A DNA stretch of 64,000 bases from Aquatica leii. Lineage: Eukaryota; Arthropoda; Insecta; Coleoptera; Lampyridae. Shown in pieces: positions 55,725 through 64,000 of the stretch (its first letter is position 1; the number at the start of each line of letters is the position of its first letter). The stretch covers positions 239,038,104 through 239,102,103 of the forward strand of contig CM069432.1 of the NCBI GenBank assembly GCA_035610365.1, in the 5' to 3' direction. The notes under the pieces were generated by a model, which did no database searches, was not told where the DNA came from, and was given only the letters and a program-made list of their open reading frames with translations. A program made the translations under genes and the position numbers.

Positions 55725-56035
55725 TTCTATGGAGTTTAGAATCTGACTTGCTTCACAAGTTGATTACCTAACTCTGTAGTGGTTTTTTGTTAGATTTTCG
55801 TTTGCTTTTTCAAGTTTACCGTTTTCTTTCTTACCTTTCATAGAATCTGGCTTGGTTCACAAGTTGATTACCTAACTTTTGAGAAGTTCTTAGTTAGATT
55901 TCGATTGCTTGTTTGAGTGTTTTGATTTATCTCACGCCCTGATGAATCCCTTTACGAAAGTGGGCGTAACGTTGGCAACTTCGGCTACAACAATGACATG
56001 GTCCAAACCCGGAAGACTTTCTTATCTTAGTTCTA
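55725..56035 (+). repeat. Penelope pseudo-LTR fragment with internal duplication
   Basis: A ~120-bp unit occurs twice: TAGAATCTG(A/G)CTTG(C/G)TTCAC, then AAGTTGATTACCTAACT and GTTAGATTT, at about 55737 and 55849. A hammerhead-like motif (55939-55973) follows, then CGGCTACAACAATGACATGG and TCCAAACCCGGAAGAC, matching the tail at 13410-13455. Confidence 0.6.
55939..55973 (+). ncRNA. Hammerhead-like motif, partly degraded
   Basis: CTGATGA (55939-55945) is intact. Stem II can pair CCCTTT with AAA..GGG. The second core box reads GTAAC instead of GAAAC, then GTT. Flanking GCC and GGC can form stem I. The box-2 change should impair cleavage. Confidence 0.4.
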
Positions 56036-56039
56036 AAAA

Positions 56040-56756
56040 TGAAAGTTGAAAAAAGCTATAGAAGAGGATCCTGCACTTCAAAAAGTGAAAAATTATGTTA
56101 TATATGGTTGGGCTAAATACAAATACTTTTGACTCAAAATCTTTCAAAATATTGAAAACTTGAAGTTAAATTGTTTAACACGTTAACAATACTCGTTGTC
56201 AAATTCTAAGGAATCTTTAAGTCCTTATGAACTTACTGTCTTACTTTAACAGAAGACCTTATTGTCATTGTTAATTGTTACAGCAAATTTTCTGTTGTAA
56301 ACAAGTTATCTAATCATACAGGTCAAGCTGTAATATCTTCTCTCAAAAATGTTTTTGCGATAAATGCCCCCCGCCCCAGTAAATATTTTTTCTTAACGAT
56401 CTACCGTTTAACTTAAATATGAATTTCTGTAGTTTTCAAAGAAGTATGACATTAAACTTAAAACATATAGCCTGAAATTCTCTCGTTCAAACAGGATTAG
56501 TAGTACCAGGCCCTTAGCAAAATTGGAAATAAGTCAATCAATTTTGGTACAAAATGGAATCCGCAAATGTAGAGCTGGACTTGTCGTTAATGGGATAGAC
56601 CAAAACTACACGGTTGGAGTAAGGGAAGGAGAATGTCGTAGAAATAGGTCGAATTTAAGACCTTTATATTCACCGACCCCGTCAACTACTACTCAACAAG
56701 AAAGCGAAGCACCGACAGAACCAGCGGTCAATATAGAACCACTTAATATATAAGAT
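56040..56756 (+). pseudogene. Gypsy integrase and pol C-terminus, decayed
   Basis: It resumes the Gypsy relic with AIEEDPALQKVKNYVIYGW, the usual link between RNase H and integrase. It continues with IVNCYSKFSVVNKLSNHTGQ and AVISSLKNVFA (integrase core), then decays. From 56480 an open frame reads RPLAKLEISQSILVQNGIRK, VVNGIDQNYTV and ECRRNRSNLRPLYSPTPSTT, the C-terminal domain of Gypsy pol. It ends at TAA 56751-56753. The Asp and Glu blocks of the catalytic core (SDNG.QF, E in the helix) are not readable. It is followed by a purine tract and LTR. Confidence 0.75.
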
Positions 56757-56919
56757 TATCAAGAAGCAAGTACTTGAACTAACAAGAGCAGTGATTCATC
56801 GAAGGTTGTTACGCAAAGCGCTGGTGTAATAAATCCGCCAAATAAATTAAACTTGTATTGATACCTAAATGTGATTTGTACTGTTACTTTTGTTTATAAT
56901 TCAAATGTTGTTTTTTGAT

Positions 56920-57110
56920 AAAGGGCGTGTTATGTATTGTATAGGTACATGAACTGATTTATTTATCAAACAATAAATCGTGGCAACGCTTTGATAACGG
57001 TGAGGTTAAAATGTGCAATCATGTTTTATGTCTTTATTACATTAAAAAAACAAATTTTTGCACGAGGGTTGTCTTTTAAGCGTTGCATACAAAGCTGGAA
57101 TAAACAGTAG
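56920..57110 (+). repeat. Gypsy polypurine tract and 3' LTR (partial)
   Basis: AAAGGGCG (56920-56927) is followed by TGTTATGTATTGTATAGG. The LTR runs on through AATAAATCGTGGCAACGC and GTGCAATCATG to about 57110. The homologous left copy is at 52774. Confidence 0.7.
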
Positions 57111-57204
57111 ATAGCTTTTAAAGAATTTATTGTTTTTCAAAGTATCCCTCACAAAAATCAATGCACTTTTGCTCAAACCAATTATGAAAGCAATTATTCT
57201 ACTC

Positions 57205-57405
57205 GTTTTTACATCATATTTGTCGTGTTCGTCGTTATTTATGTTGTTTTAGAATTAATTAATTTAGTTTCTTTCTGACTTAGTGGAGCGGCCTGGTAAA
57301 GTGTTGGTTTATCAACACGAAACGTCGCAATTAACTGAATGAATTGTGTCCTTGTTTCCTTCTAAAAACGAAGGGATCATTAATTTGACCGACACCCTAC
57401 TTAGT
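57205..57405 (+). repeat. Penelope pseudo-LTR fragment inside mariner
   Basis: It interrupts the mariner C-terminus. It has the layout of the 52.0-kb terminus: GCCTGGTAAAGTG, CAACACGAAACGTCGC, then GTGTCCTTGTTTCC. Confidence 0.6.
57293..57326 (+). ncRNA. Hammerhead-like motif with perfect stem II
   Basis: CTGGTAA replaces CTGATGA (57293-57299). Stem II GTGTTG/CAACAC is perfect over six pairs with a 6-base loop, then GAAAC (57319-57323) and GTC. The damaged first core box predicts loss of cleavage despite the conserved fold. Confidence 0.5.
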
Positions 57406-57945
57406 AAAAATGACGTTTTTGAAGGCGTCAACTGCTTCTTCTGGCGACTGAAACCTTTGATCACGCAATACGTGATTCATCACCACTGACAATGTTGTAC
57501 ACGTTTTCAAAGTTTCCTGCGTTGAAACGGTCTAGAGTTTTTTGACACTTAGCTTGTTTCTGTTCTTCGATCAACAGATACGGTATCCAACAGAAAACTA
57601 ATTTTTTTACCGCTAATTTTTCATGCAAAATTTTTTAAATTGAAATATTTGAAATCTCCAATGGTGTCTCAATTTTGCGATATGACATATATCGATCTTC
57701 CTGATAAGCTTGCGCACAGCATAGACGTTTGTTCTGGGTGACTATCGTTTTCGGTGCACCTGCCCTTGGATCGTCGATGAGACTCGTCCGTTCACGTTTA
57801 AATTCTCCATACCACTGAAAAACTGTCGACTGATGTGGTACTTTATTTCCAAAAACAAAAACCAACTGGGCGAGGCGTTCTTGTTTAAATAATTGTCTTC
57901 GAAAGTTGTAAAAAATTACTGCGCAAAAATTTCATTGGTTTAATT

Positions 57946-58241
57946 CCATTGTTCGAACAACTGGTCAACTTTAAAAATTCACTGTATCTACACCATTATA
58001 CGTATCGTATCGTATGACACTTTGAATTTACGTTATACTAAAGATAGAAGTTAAGTTTTAGTAGTGACATTTGATTAACGTCCTGTATGCAACTCTTAAT
58101 AGACATGCCTAGTATTACTCCCATAGTTTGTTACTTGCCCCTTTTTTTTCTACGCCAAATAACTAATCTCTAAGGACAAAAAAAAAGAAAGAGCACAAAA
58201 GAAAAGAAAAATAGTTAAATAATCAGATATAGATATACAGT
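57946..58241. other. Spacer
   Basis: Contains ATTAACGTCCTGTATGCAAC (58074-58093), possibly the mariner end. Nothing else seen. Confidence 0.35.
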
Positions 58242-59373
58242 TGTAAACCCACTAACCAGGCGATGTTTAAAGGGGTGCCGCTAGCAGTCGGCTAAAGGGA
58301 GGGTTCTTAACTTAATTATTTAGTGGGCGCCAGATCCTAAATTTTTTACTAAAAGTTTGATTGTCTAAGGATCAACTGACAACAAGTGCATGCCATGGGT
58401 AACACCTTGTTTAAAAAAAACAAACTTAGAGATTGACTGATTATAATTATTTTATCAAGACAGAGAACATAATATAAATTGTTTTTTTTTCAACCGCAAG
58501 AAAAGAAAATTATCAAAATTCAACACAATTAATCTAAATTTTGTTCCATTGATTATAGTGACAATTATTAAGCGATAACGCGCCGAATAACATTGGTACC
58601 AATTTTCAACGGGTCGTTATATAGGAGGCTTAAACCCGGTGACAATGCCTCTTACCGACAAAGCTTACGCGCAAACCCAAATAAAATACTTGCGGAAGAA
58701 CGTCCATTCAATAACTAACGTAGATATAATAAAAATAACGAGCTAATATATACTAAAGTTGACAAATAAAATTAAATTGTAATTTTACAGAAACAATCCA
58801 GAATAAACAACAGAACGTCTCCTTTTTTTGACTGGCTTCTTCTTCTTTTTTTTTTAATTACGTTTTGCCACCCCAAATTAATTAAAGTATGTAACTAGGT
58901 ACCTGATTTTAAGCTTCGTTGATTCAATGGTTCGGCCACGATTGACAATTCAACAATTCAAATTTGCATTTGGATGTGAAACACCCTCGCCGGAGATGAC
59001 AATGTGAAGGGTCCAGAAGAGCTTCCTGTTGTTCGGAAGCGAAAATAAAGCGATAACTTTTTCTACTCCGTTTCACCGAAGTCATCCGCAATTGCGATTA
59101 TATTAGCGTATTTACACTAAACCACACACACTAATCATATTCTTAATGTTAAAGACTTAGATCCGGAATTATTCCGATTATGCTTCAATAATTAGCTACG
59201 GTTAAAAACGGAATGCCTGGAAAAGTTACTATCAAGCATACGCACTCACGCCAGACACCTGTTATCTTTCTACGCTTGTCGATAAAGATTCCTAATAATA
59301 CGTGCATACGTTTAACATAATACAGCTTATAATTTACCAATAATCCATAGTTTAGAAGTAAATTGTAACAACA
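58242..59373 (-). repeat. 3' LTR of the intact Gypsy (left limit tentative)
   Basis: On the minus strand the LTR starts TGTTGTTACAATTTAC at 59373, directly after the purine tract. A TATA-like CCTATATAACG lies at about 58618-58628 (minus strand). A plausible end GGGTTTACA is at 58242. If so, the LTR is 1132 bp, long for Gypsy but known in some groups. The 5' LTR lies outside the window, so the end cannot be confirmed. Confidence 0.6.
58618..58628 (-). promoter_or_regulatory. Putative TATA box of Gypsy LTR
   Basis: The minus strand reads CCTATATAACG, placed about 750 bp into the LTR. Confidence 0.4.
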
Positions 59374-59381
59374 CCCCTCCA
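59374..59381 (-). promoter_or_regulatory. Gypsy polypurine tract
   Basis: Minus-strand TGGAGGGG immediately precedes TGTTG of the 3' LTR. Confidence 0.8.
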
Positions 59382-59415
59382 ACTAAAAGAAGACGTTTCC
59401 AAAAAAAACATGACA

Positions 59416-62400
59416 CTAAAAAAAGGCAACTAAAAAGAAGAAACATGTTTTGACTATAACTTTGACTTGGGATCTACGTCTAGGGTCTGGTTTTAAGCCT
59501 TTGATATGCCAAACACCTATGCTTTTTCCGTCACCATCGGCAATTTCATAAGAAAGAGGAGACAATTTTTTCTTCACTAAATAAGGACCTACAAACTTGG
59601 GAGCCAATTTTGCAGTAAAACCGTGAGCGGCGTCTGACAAAACATAATTGCGTTTCCACACGTAAGATCCAACTGAAAATTCTTGTGGTCGACGTCTCAA
59701 GTCATAGCGAGATTTAGCTTTTTGAAAAGCTTTTGTTAATCGATTTTGTACATCTTTAAATACTGGATTAAGGTCTATGGGTGCTGGAGCATTATCTGAA
59801 GTCTCAGACTCTAGAGGAATTTTGTAGCGATCGCCAGAAGGTACATATTCGCGACCAAAATTTATGAAAAACGGTGTCATACCCAAGGTTTCGTGTACAG
59901 CAGTTCTTATTGCACAGCCAGTTTTAGGAAGGATTTTATCCCACGTTTTATGATTCTCAGCTACGTAGGCAGATAACATAGTTTTTAAAACTCGATTTAC
60001 ACGTTCTGTGGGATTAGCCTGGGGATGATAATTGGCGGTAAATAATATTAAGGTTTTATAAGTTTCACAAAGTTTTCGAAATTCCTGACTACGAAATTGC
60101 ACTCCATTGTCGCAGATAAGATATTGAGGAACGCCATACACCAGAAAGACATCATTTTCGATATGTCGAGATACTATTGTTGCCGTAGCTTTACGCATAG
60201 CGAAGAATAAGGCAAATTTACTAAAATAGTCTATAACAACTAATATGTACTGATAGCCTAAACTGCTACGAGGTAAAGGACCAACAATATCGGTGGAGAT
60301 CATTTGCCACGGTTTAGCGACAGACGGTCGTCGTCCCATGAGACCCGCAATTTGCCGTTGTTCCGGTTTTGTTGCCAAACACGTAGAACAAGTTTGAACG
60401 TATCTAACAATGTCAGCTTTCATACGAGGCCAGTAGTACTGATTTTTGATTCTTTCAAATGTTTTGTAAACTCCCAGATGACCAGCAATTTCTGCATCAT
60501 GGTTTTGGCACAAAATAGTTCTTCTTTCTTCTTTAGGCACTACATATTTCCATCGATCTTGTTCTTGAATAAGATGGGGATAAGCAGGCAAAACGTAACG
60601 ATAGAGTCGATTGTCAGCAACTCTCCAAGATGGATATTTCAACGGATGTTTTTGAACAAGTCCGATTAAATTTTTGTACCAACGGTCTTTTATTTTTTGC
60701 CTGAGTTGAATTTCCACTGGATTTATTTCTGCAACTGAACGAGATAGCAAATCGGGCACTATGTGTTCTGATCCTTTTCTGTGCTTCACTTCAAAATCAA
60801 ATTGTTGCAAGCGTACAGCCCATCGAGCAAGACGGCCAGTAGGTTCTTTCAAATTGTTTAACCAGACTAACGAATGGTGGTCAGTTAAGACGACAAATTT
60901 GTAGCCTTCAAGGTAACATCTTAGTTTTTCTACTGCCCAAATTACGGCCAAACATTCTCGTTCTGTGGTAGAATAATTACGTTCCGTACGCGTAAGGGAA
61001 CGACTTAAATAACAAATCACACGTTCGCCATCAGCGTGGTCCTGAACCAACACACCACCAATTCCGTAAGCCGAAGCATCTGTTTGAAGAACAAATGACA
61101 GGTTAAAATCGGGACAACTTAATATAGGTGCGGCTACAAGTTTACTCTTTATTGTTTGAAATGACGATTCGCAAGCTTCCGTCCATTTCCAAGAGCTATT
61201 TTTTAATAACAATCGAGTCATAGGTAAAATTACTGTAGAAAAATTCGGAATGAAGCGTCTATACCAAGACGCTGTACCGATGAGTTGTCGAACTTCTTTG
61301 ACATTTTTTGGAGAAGGTATTTCTAAAATGGCACGAACTTTTTCTGGGTCAACTTGTAATCCCTGTTTGTTAACTAAGTATCCGAGATAACGAAGTTCTT
61401 CTCTACAAAGCTGGCATTTCTCTTTCGAAATCGTTATTCCCGCGGTACCTAAACGATCAAGAACCTGCTCTAGAACTTCAAAGTGTTTCTCAATACTAGC
61501 TGTAACAATAATTACATCGTCCAAATAGACAAACACATACGGTTCTAATTCCGGTCCTAACACACGGTCGATTAGTCGTTGCCAGGTAGCCGGGCTATTT
61601 GTTAACCCAAAAGGCATTCGTTTAAATTGGTATAAACCACGACCTGCGACCGTAAAAGCGGTATATTCACGAGATTTTGGCTCCATTGGTACTTGCCAAT
61701 AAGCCGATTTGATGTCCAACGAACTTATTATCTGAGCGTCGCGCAATTTATCAAGAATAGAATTGATGTACGGAAGTGGGTACGCATCTTTCTTCGTGAC
61801 TTTATTCAGTTTACGGTAATCGACGCAAAATCGGTAAGATCCATCTTTTTTCTTAACTAATAAAATTGGGGAACTCCAGGGTGAATTCGATTTTTCCACA
61901 ATACCATCGGCTAACATTTTATCTAGCTCAACGTTAATTTGATGTTGAATAATTGGCGACACGGAATAGTACCTTTGCTTAATCGGAGATGAGTCAGTAA
62001 TTATGCAATGTTCCACAAGACCAGTGCAACCCAATTTACTAGGCAATTTATCAAAATAGTTATCTAAAAGTTTGGTAAGTTTTTGTTGATATTCGGGTGT
62101 AATTTCATTGGATGACGTAATAGAGTGTATTTTAGGACAATAATCGTCAGCTTCAAATGACCATTGGCCTCGTCTCAAATTGGGGACTATACCCATCGCG
62201 ATCCAAAAATCTATACCAAAAATTAATGCTTGTTTTACTTCTGGAACTACACATACATCAATAGTTTCAACGCGGCCCATTAGAACAAAAGGAACTGATA
62301 CCACACCTAAAATTTTGCACCGCGTGTTATTTGCTACTTCACAATCCTGAAGCGTAGATGTTCTGATACTCAACCCTAATGACTTTAGAAACTTCCAACC

Positions 62401-62661
62401 GTGCAACCCAACCACTGTTTTATTGGCACCTGAGTCCAGAAGCCCCTTTATTTTTCGTCCCAACACTTCTACTTCTAGAAATGGTCTTTCATCGTCATTT
62501 GCGTGAGCAAAAATGAAATTTAATAACGATAACGTAGTTACAGAAAATGTATCATTATGTAAAGAGAACCTATCGTTTGAAACCGCCAAGTCTTTGACAG
62601 GAAAGTACACTGTGCGGTCTTTCAGTGACTCCCTCGTACGTTTCCCGAACATGACAAGCAA
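59416..62661 (-). CDS. Gypsy pol polyprotein, apparently intact
   Basis: One uninterrupted frame of 1081 codons. The protease DSGA is at residues 76-79. Reverse transcriptase has SLDIKSAYW (Asp near 316) and VYLDDVII (YLDD 379-382). RNase H runs from about 525 (LQTDASAYG) to 640 (DLLS), with TERECLAVIWA. The integrase zinc site includes HDAEIAGHLG and CSTC (721-761). Its catalytic residues are Asp791 (STDIVGP), Asp851 (ICDNGVQF) and Glu886 (NPTERVNR). A C-terminal GPY-like FVGPYLVKKKLSP lies near 1030. The frame is -1 relative to gag with about 40 nt overlap, so expression by -1 frameshifting is likely. No env follows. It looks recently active. Confidence 0.97.
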   Translation of the reverse strand: MLVMFGKRTRESLKDRTVYFPVKDLAVSNDRFSLHNDTFSVTTLSLLNFIFAHANDDERPFLEVEVLGRKIKGLLDSGANKTVVGLHGWKFLKSLGLSIRTSTLQDCEVANNTRCKILGVVSVPFVLMGRVETIDVCVVPEVKQALIFGIDFWIAMGIVPNLRRGQWSFEADDYCPKIHSITSSNEITPEYQQKLTKLLDNYFDKLPSKLGCTGLVEHCIITDSSPIKQRYYSVSPIIQHQINVELDKMLADGIVEKSNSPWSSPILLVKKKDGSYRFCVDYRKLNKVTKKDAYPLPYINSILDKLRDAQIISSLDIKSAYWQVPMEPKSREYTAFTVAGRGLYQFKRMPFGLTNSPATWQRLIDRVLGPELEPYVFVYLDDVIIVTASIEKHFEVLEQVLDRLGTAGITISKEKCQLCREELRYLGYLVNKQGLQVDPEKVRAILEIPSPKNVKEVRQLIGTASWYRRFIPNFSTVILPMTRLLLKNSSWKWTEACESSFQTIKSKLVAAPILSCPDFNLSFVLQTDASAYGIGGVLVQDHADGERVICYLSRSLTRTERNYSTTERECLAVIWAVEKLRCYLEGYKFVVLTDHHSLVWLNNLKEPTGRLARWAVRLQQFDFEVKHRKGSEHIVPDLLSRSVAEINPVEIQLRQKIKDRWYKNLIGLVQKHPLKYPSWRVADNRLYRYVLPAYPHLIQEQDRWKYVVPKEERRTILCQNHDAEIAGHLGVYKTFERIKNQYYWPRMKADIVRYVQTCSTCLATKPEQRQIAGLMGRRPSVAKPWQMISTDIVGPLPRSSLGYQYILVVIDYFSKFALFFAMRKATATIVSRHIENDVFLVYGVPQYLICDNGVQFRSQEFRKLCETYKTLILFTANYHPQANPTERVNRVLKTMLSAYVAENHKTWDKILPKTGCAIRTAVHETLGMTPFFINFGREYVPSGDRYKIPLESETSDNAPAPIDLNPVFKDVQNRLTKAFQKAKSRYDLRRRPQEFSVGSYVWKRNYVLSDAAHGFTAKLAPKFVGPYLVKKKLSPLSYEIADGDGKSIGVWHIKGLKPDPRRRSQVKVIVKTCFFFLVAFF

Positions 62662-64000
62662 TCGCGAATAGTTACATTAGGTTTCCCGCATCGGTAACAG
62701 TGTAATGTTTTTGGTTGTTTGCAAAAACGTGCGACATGGCCGGACGACCTACAATTCCAACAAATTACCGGTTGAGGTGTGTTTGAGACGTCATTAAAAG
62801 AAATCAAATTTGCTTCCGTTTGATTTTGTACAAGTGGTACTGTCGTTTCAACTTCTGCAAGTTTTGGGAAAGTTTTAGGCCTACGATACGCAAGGTCCGG
62901 GTTAAGAGATTGATTTGCCGAAGGAGGAGGACGAAACTGACTTGCACGATGTTTTGCATCCTCTACTTCATGACCAACTCGAATTAACTCGGCGATAGAA
63001 TGAACTGGATAGAGCGCTAAATGAGTCTGCAAATATGGCAACAAGTTACGTTTGATGGTTAACAACTGCGTATTTTCAGTTGACTTCTGTTTCAAGCGAT
63101 TAAACAAATTTTGCATTATAGCCACGTAAATAGTTACTAGTTCTTCTGCTCCTTGAGTACGGTTGCGTATTTCATCTATTAGTGAAGACTCGTAATCACA
63201 AGGAAGAAAAGCCACTTTTAATTTATTAACAAAGTCGTTCCAATCGATAACTGATTGTTTAATAGACCGGTACCAGATAAGCGCATTGCCTTTTAGAAGC
63301 TCCGGTAGTGCGGTCATAAGCTGAGGTTTAGTTACGCCACGAGCTTCACAAAGCTCTTCTACTCGTTCAAGAAAACTATGAAGACTGGATTCACCATCAT
63401 AAGAAATATTCCACTTATTACTTCTAATAGAGGGATTATGTGATTTACTATCAGAAGACAATCGAGAAAAAGCTTCTATAATATCTTTTGTTAAGTCGTT
63501 GGCACTAACAAATTGATTTTGCGGAGTACCTCTAGAATGAGTAGGTGTCGAACTTTCGATATCTATCAAACGACCAACAGGAGTGTCGAAGGTAACGCTT
63601 TGTCGCATGTGACTACGCTCACGAAGAGATAGTTCGGGTTCGTCTAACAACGCGACACTCGACAGGTTGCGATTAGTATGCCTATCAAAAGTAATAATAT
63701 TTTCTTCCGAATCTAAAGAATATATTTGTTCGAGTCTATCAACTAAACGCATAACTTCAGACATTAATTCTGATTTTCTTGGTGCGCGAGTACTATCTAA
63801 ACGTCTGATCCGACCCGATAAATGAATGATGCGACTATTAATACGCTGATATTCGTTAGCTTTATTTGCGGTATTAAAATCGTCTAATTCAGAACTAATC
63901 TCACTAATTTTATCAGTGCAAATTTGTGATTCTTCGCACATATCTAAGTCTGCGACGCTAGTTGGAAAAGGAATTCCATTTTTCTCAAGTCGAAAGCAAC
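62622..64000 (-). CDS. Gypsy gag, open to the right edge (partial)
   Basis: The frame is open from the window edge down to a stop at 62622-62624. The first ATG in view is at 63941, but in-frame sequence upstream (LEKNGIPFPTSVADLDM) resembles the N-terminal LEK-GIPF motif of some Gypsy gags. The true start is therefore probably beyond 64000. The capsid-like region has WNISYDGESSLHSFLERVEE and LIWYRSIKQSVIDWNDFVNK, as in retrotransposon gag. Two Cys-rich knuckles follow near the end: CWNCRSSGHVARFC, then CYRCGKPNVTIRDC, the latter with Thr where His is usual. The knuckles should bind RNA. Confidence 0.95.
   Translation of the reverse strand, partial: CFRLEKNGIPFPTSVADLDMCEESQICTDKISEISSELDDFNTANKANEYQRINSRIIHLSGRIRRLDSTRAPRKSELMSEVMRLVDRLEQIYSLDSEENIITFDRHTNRNLSSVALLDEPELSLRERSHMRQSVTFDTPVGRLIDIESSTPTHSRGTPQNQFVSANDLTKDIIEAFSRLSSDSKSHNPSIRSNKWNISYDGESSLHSFLERVEELCEARGVTKPQLMTALPELLKGNALIWYRSIKQSVIDWNDFVNKLKVAFLPCDYESSLIDEIRNRTQGAEELVTIYVAIMQNLFNRLKQKSTENTQLLTIKRNLLPYLQTHLALYPVHSIAELIRVGHEVEDAKHRASQFRPPPSANQSLNPDLAYRRPKTFPKLAEVETTVPLVQNQTEANLISFNDVSNTPQPVICWNCRSSGHVARFCKQPKTLHCYRCGKPNVTIRDCLSCSGNVRGSH

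Larger units (their letters stand above)
57130..57945 (-). pseudogene. Mariner transposase, deleted and interrupted
   Basis: The minus strand from about 57945 reads FRRQLFKQERLAQLVFVFGN, PHQSTVFQWYGEFKRERTSL, DDPRAGAPKT and RYMSYRKIETPLEIS, the two HTH motifs of mariner. It continues EKLAVKKLVFCWIPYLL and NIVSGDESRI, the first catalytic Asp. The catalytic middle is deleted: the next text is QRFQSPEEAVDAFKNV, normally near the C-terminus. A ~200-bp Penelope-type insertion (57205-57405) follows, and the end resumes as NWFEQKCIDFCEGYFEKQ. Several stops are present. A nested and dead copy. Confidence 0.82.

Noticed and set aside
60304..60669. 121-codon plus-strand frame within Gypsy pol
   Set aside because: Antisense shadow of the intact integrase frame.

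Overview
The window looks like AT-rich insect nuclear DNA. The evidence is the mobile-element fauna: Copia elements primed by initiator tRNA-Met, Gypsy, Transib, piggyBac, pogo- and mariner-like transposons, Penelope-like elements (PLEs), and spliced introns with poly(A) signals. A beetle-like genome is possible, but that is a guess. I found no convincing single-copy host gene, rRNA or tRNA. Nearly every recognisable protein belongs to a transposable element, and most are broken. The value of the window is its layered insertion history, which can be ordered from nesting and target-site duplications (TSDs).

Left part (1-18.3 kb). A decayed Copia pol is split by a Transib element (1398-3944) with RAG-signal-like ends and an exact 5-bp TSD. 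Next come a mariner-like relic (6.7-8 kb), a pogo-like relic (9.8-10.5 kb) and a TTAA-flanked piggyBac-like element (13794-16211). The piggyBac element holds a 428-bp palindrome with Penelope-terminal features. A small palindromic MITE, a 53-bp tandem array, a minisatellite and an LTR-like repeat follow.

Middle part (18.7-41 kb). A minus-strand Copia element (18708-23148, TSD CATAC) has both LTRs, a primer-binding site and a long gag-protease-integrase frame, but a YVDH reverse-transcriptase motif. A much younger plus-strand Copia element (24692-29190, LTRs 278/281 identical by eye, TSD ATTTC) sits in the left inverted-repeat arm of an older mariner-like element whose long arms carry internal direct repeats. 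From 31 to 41 kb the sequence is AT-rich and mostly uninterpretable, with a Penelope terminus, a tyrosine-recombinase relic and two LTR-like repeats.

Right part (41-64 kb). The most unusual object is a 3361-bp element (42009-45369). Its ~447-bp inverted arms are arrays of short units built on GGCC-GTTGTGTCC. It is flanked by a 7-bp direct repeat, and the flanks rejoin into one open frame of another transposon-type gene. Its interior holds a spliced gene relic ending in an IAP/MEX3-like RING finger. Beyond it lie head-to-head Penelope fragments (46.7-48 kb), another Penelope 3' end with a hammerhead-ribozyme-like motif (51.3-52.1 kb), and a deleted Gypsy between related LTRs (52.8-57.1 kb) that was invaded by a spliced transposase-like gene. 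A mariner relic and an apparently intact minus-strand Gypsy (58.2 kb to the right edge) complete the window; its gag runs off the end.

All identifications come from reading translated motifs and repeats by eye. Boundaries of decayed elements are approximate, and superfamily names rest on remembered family motifs rather than database searches.
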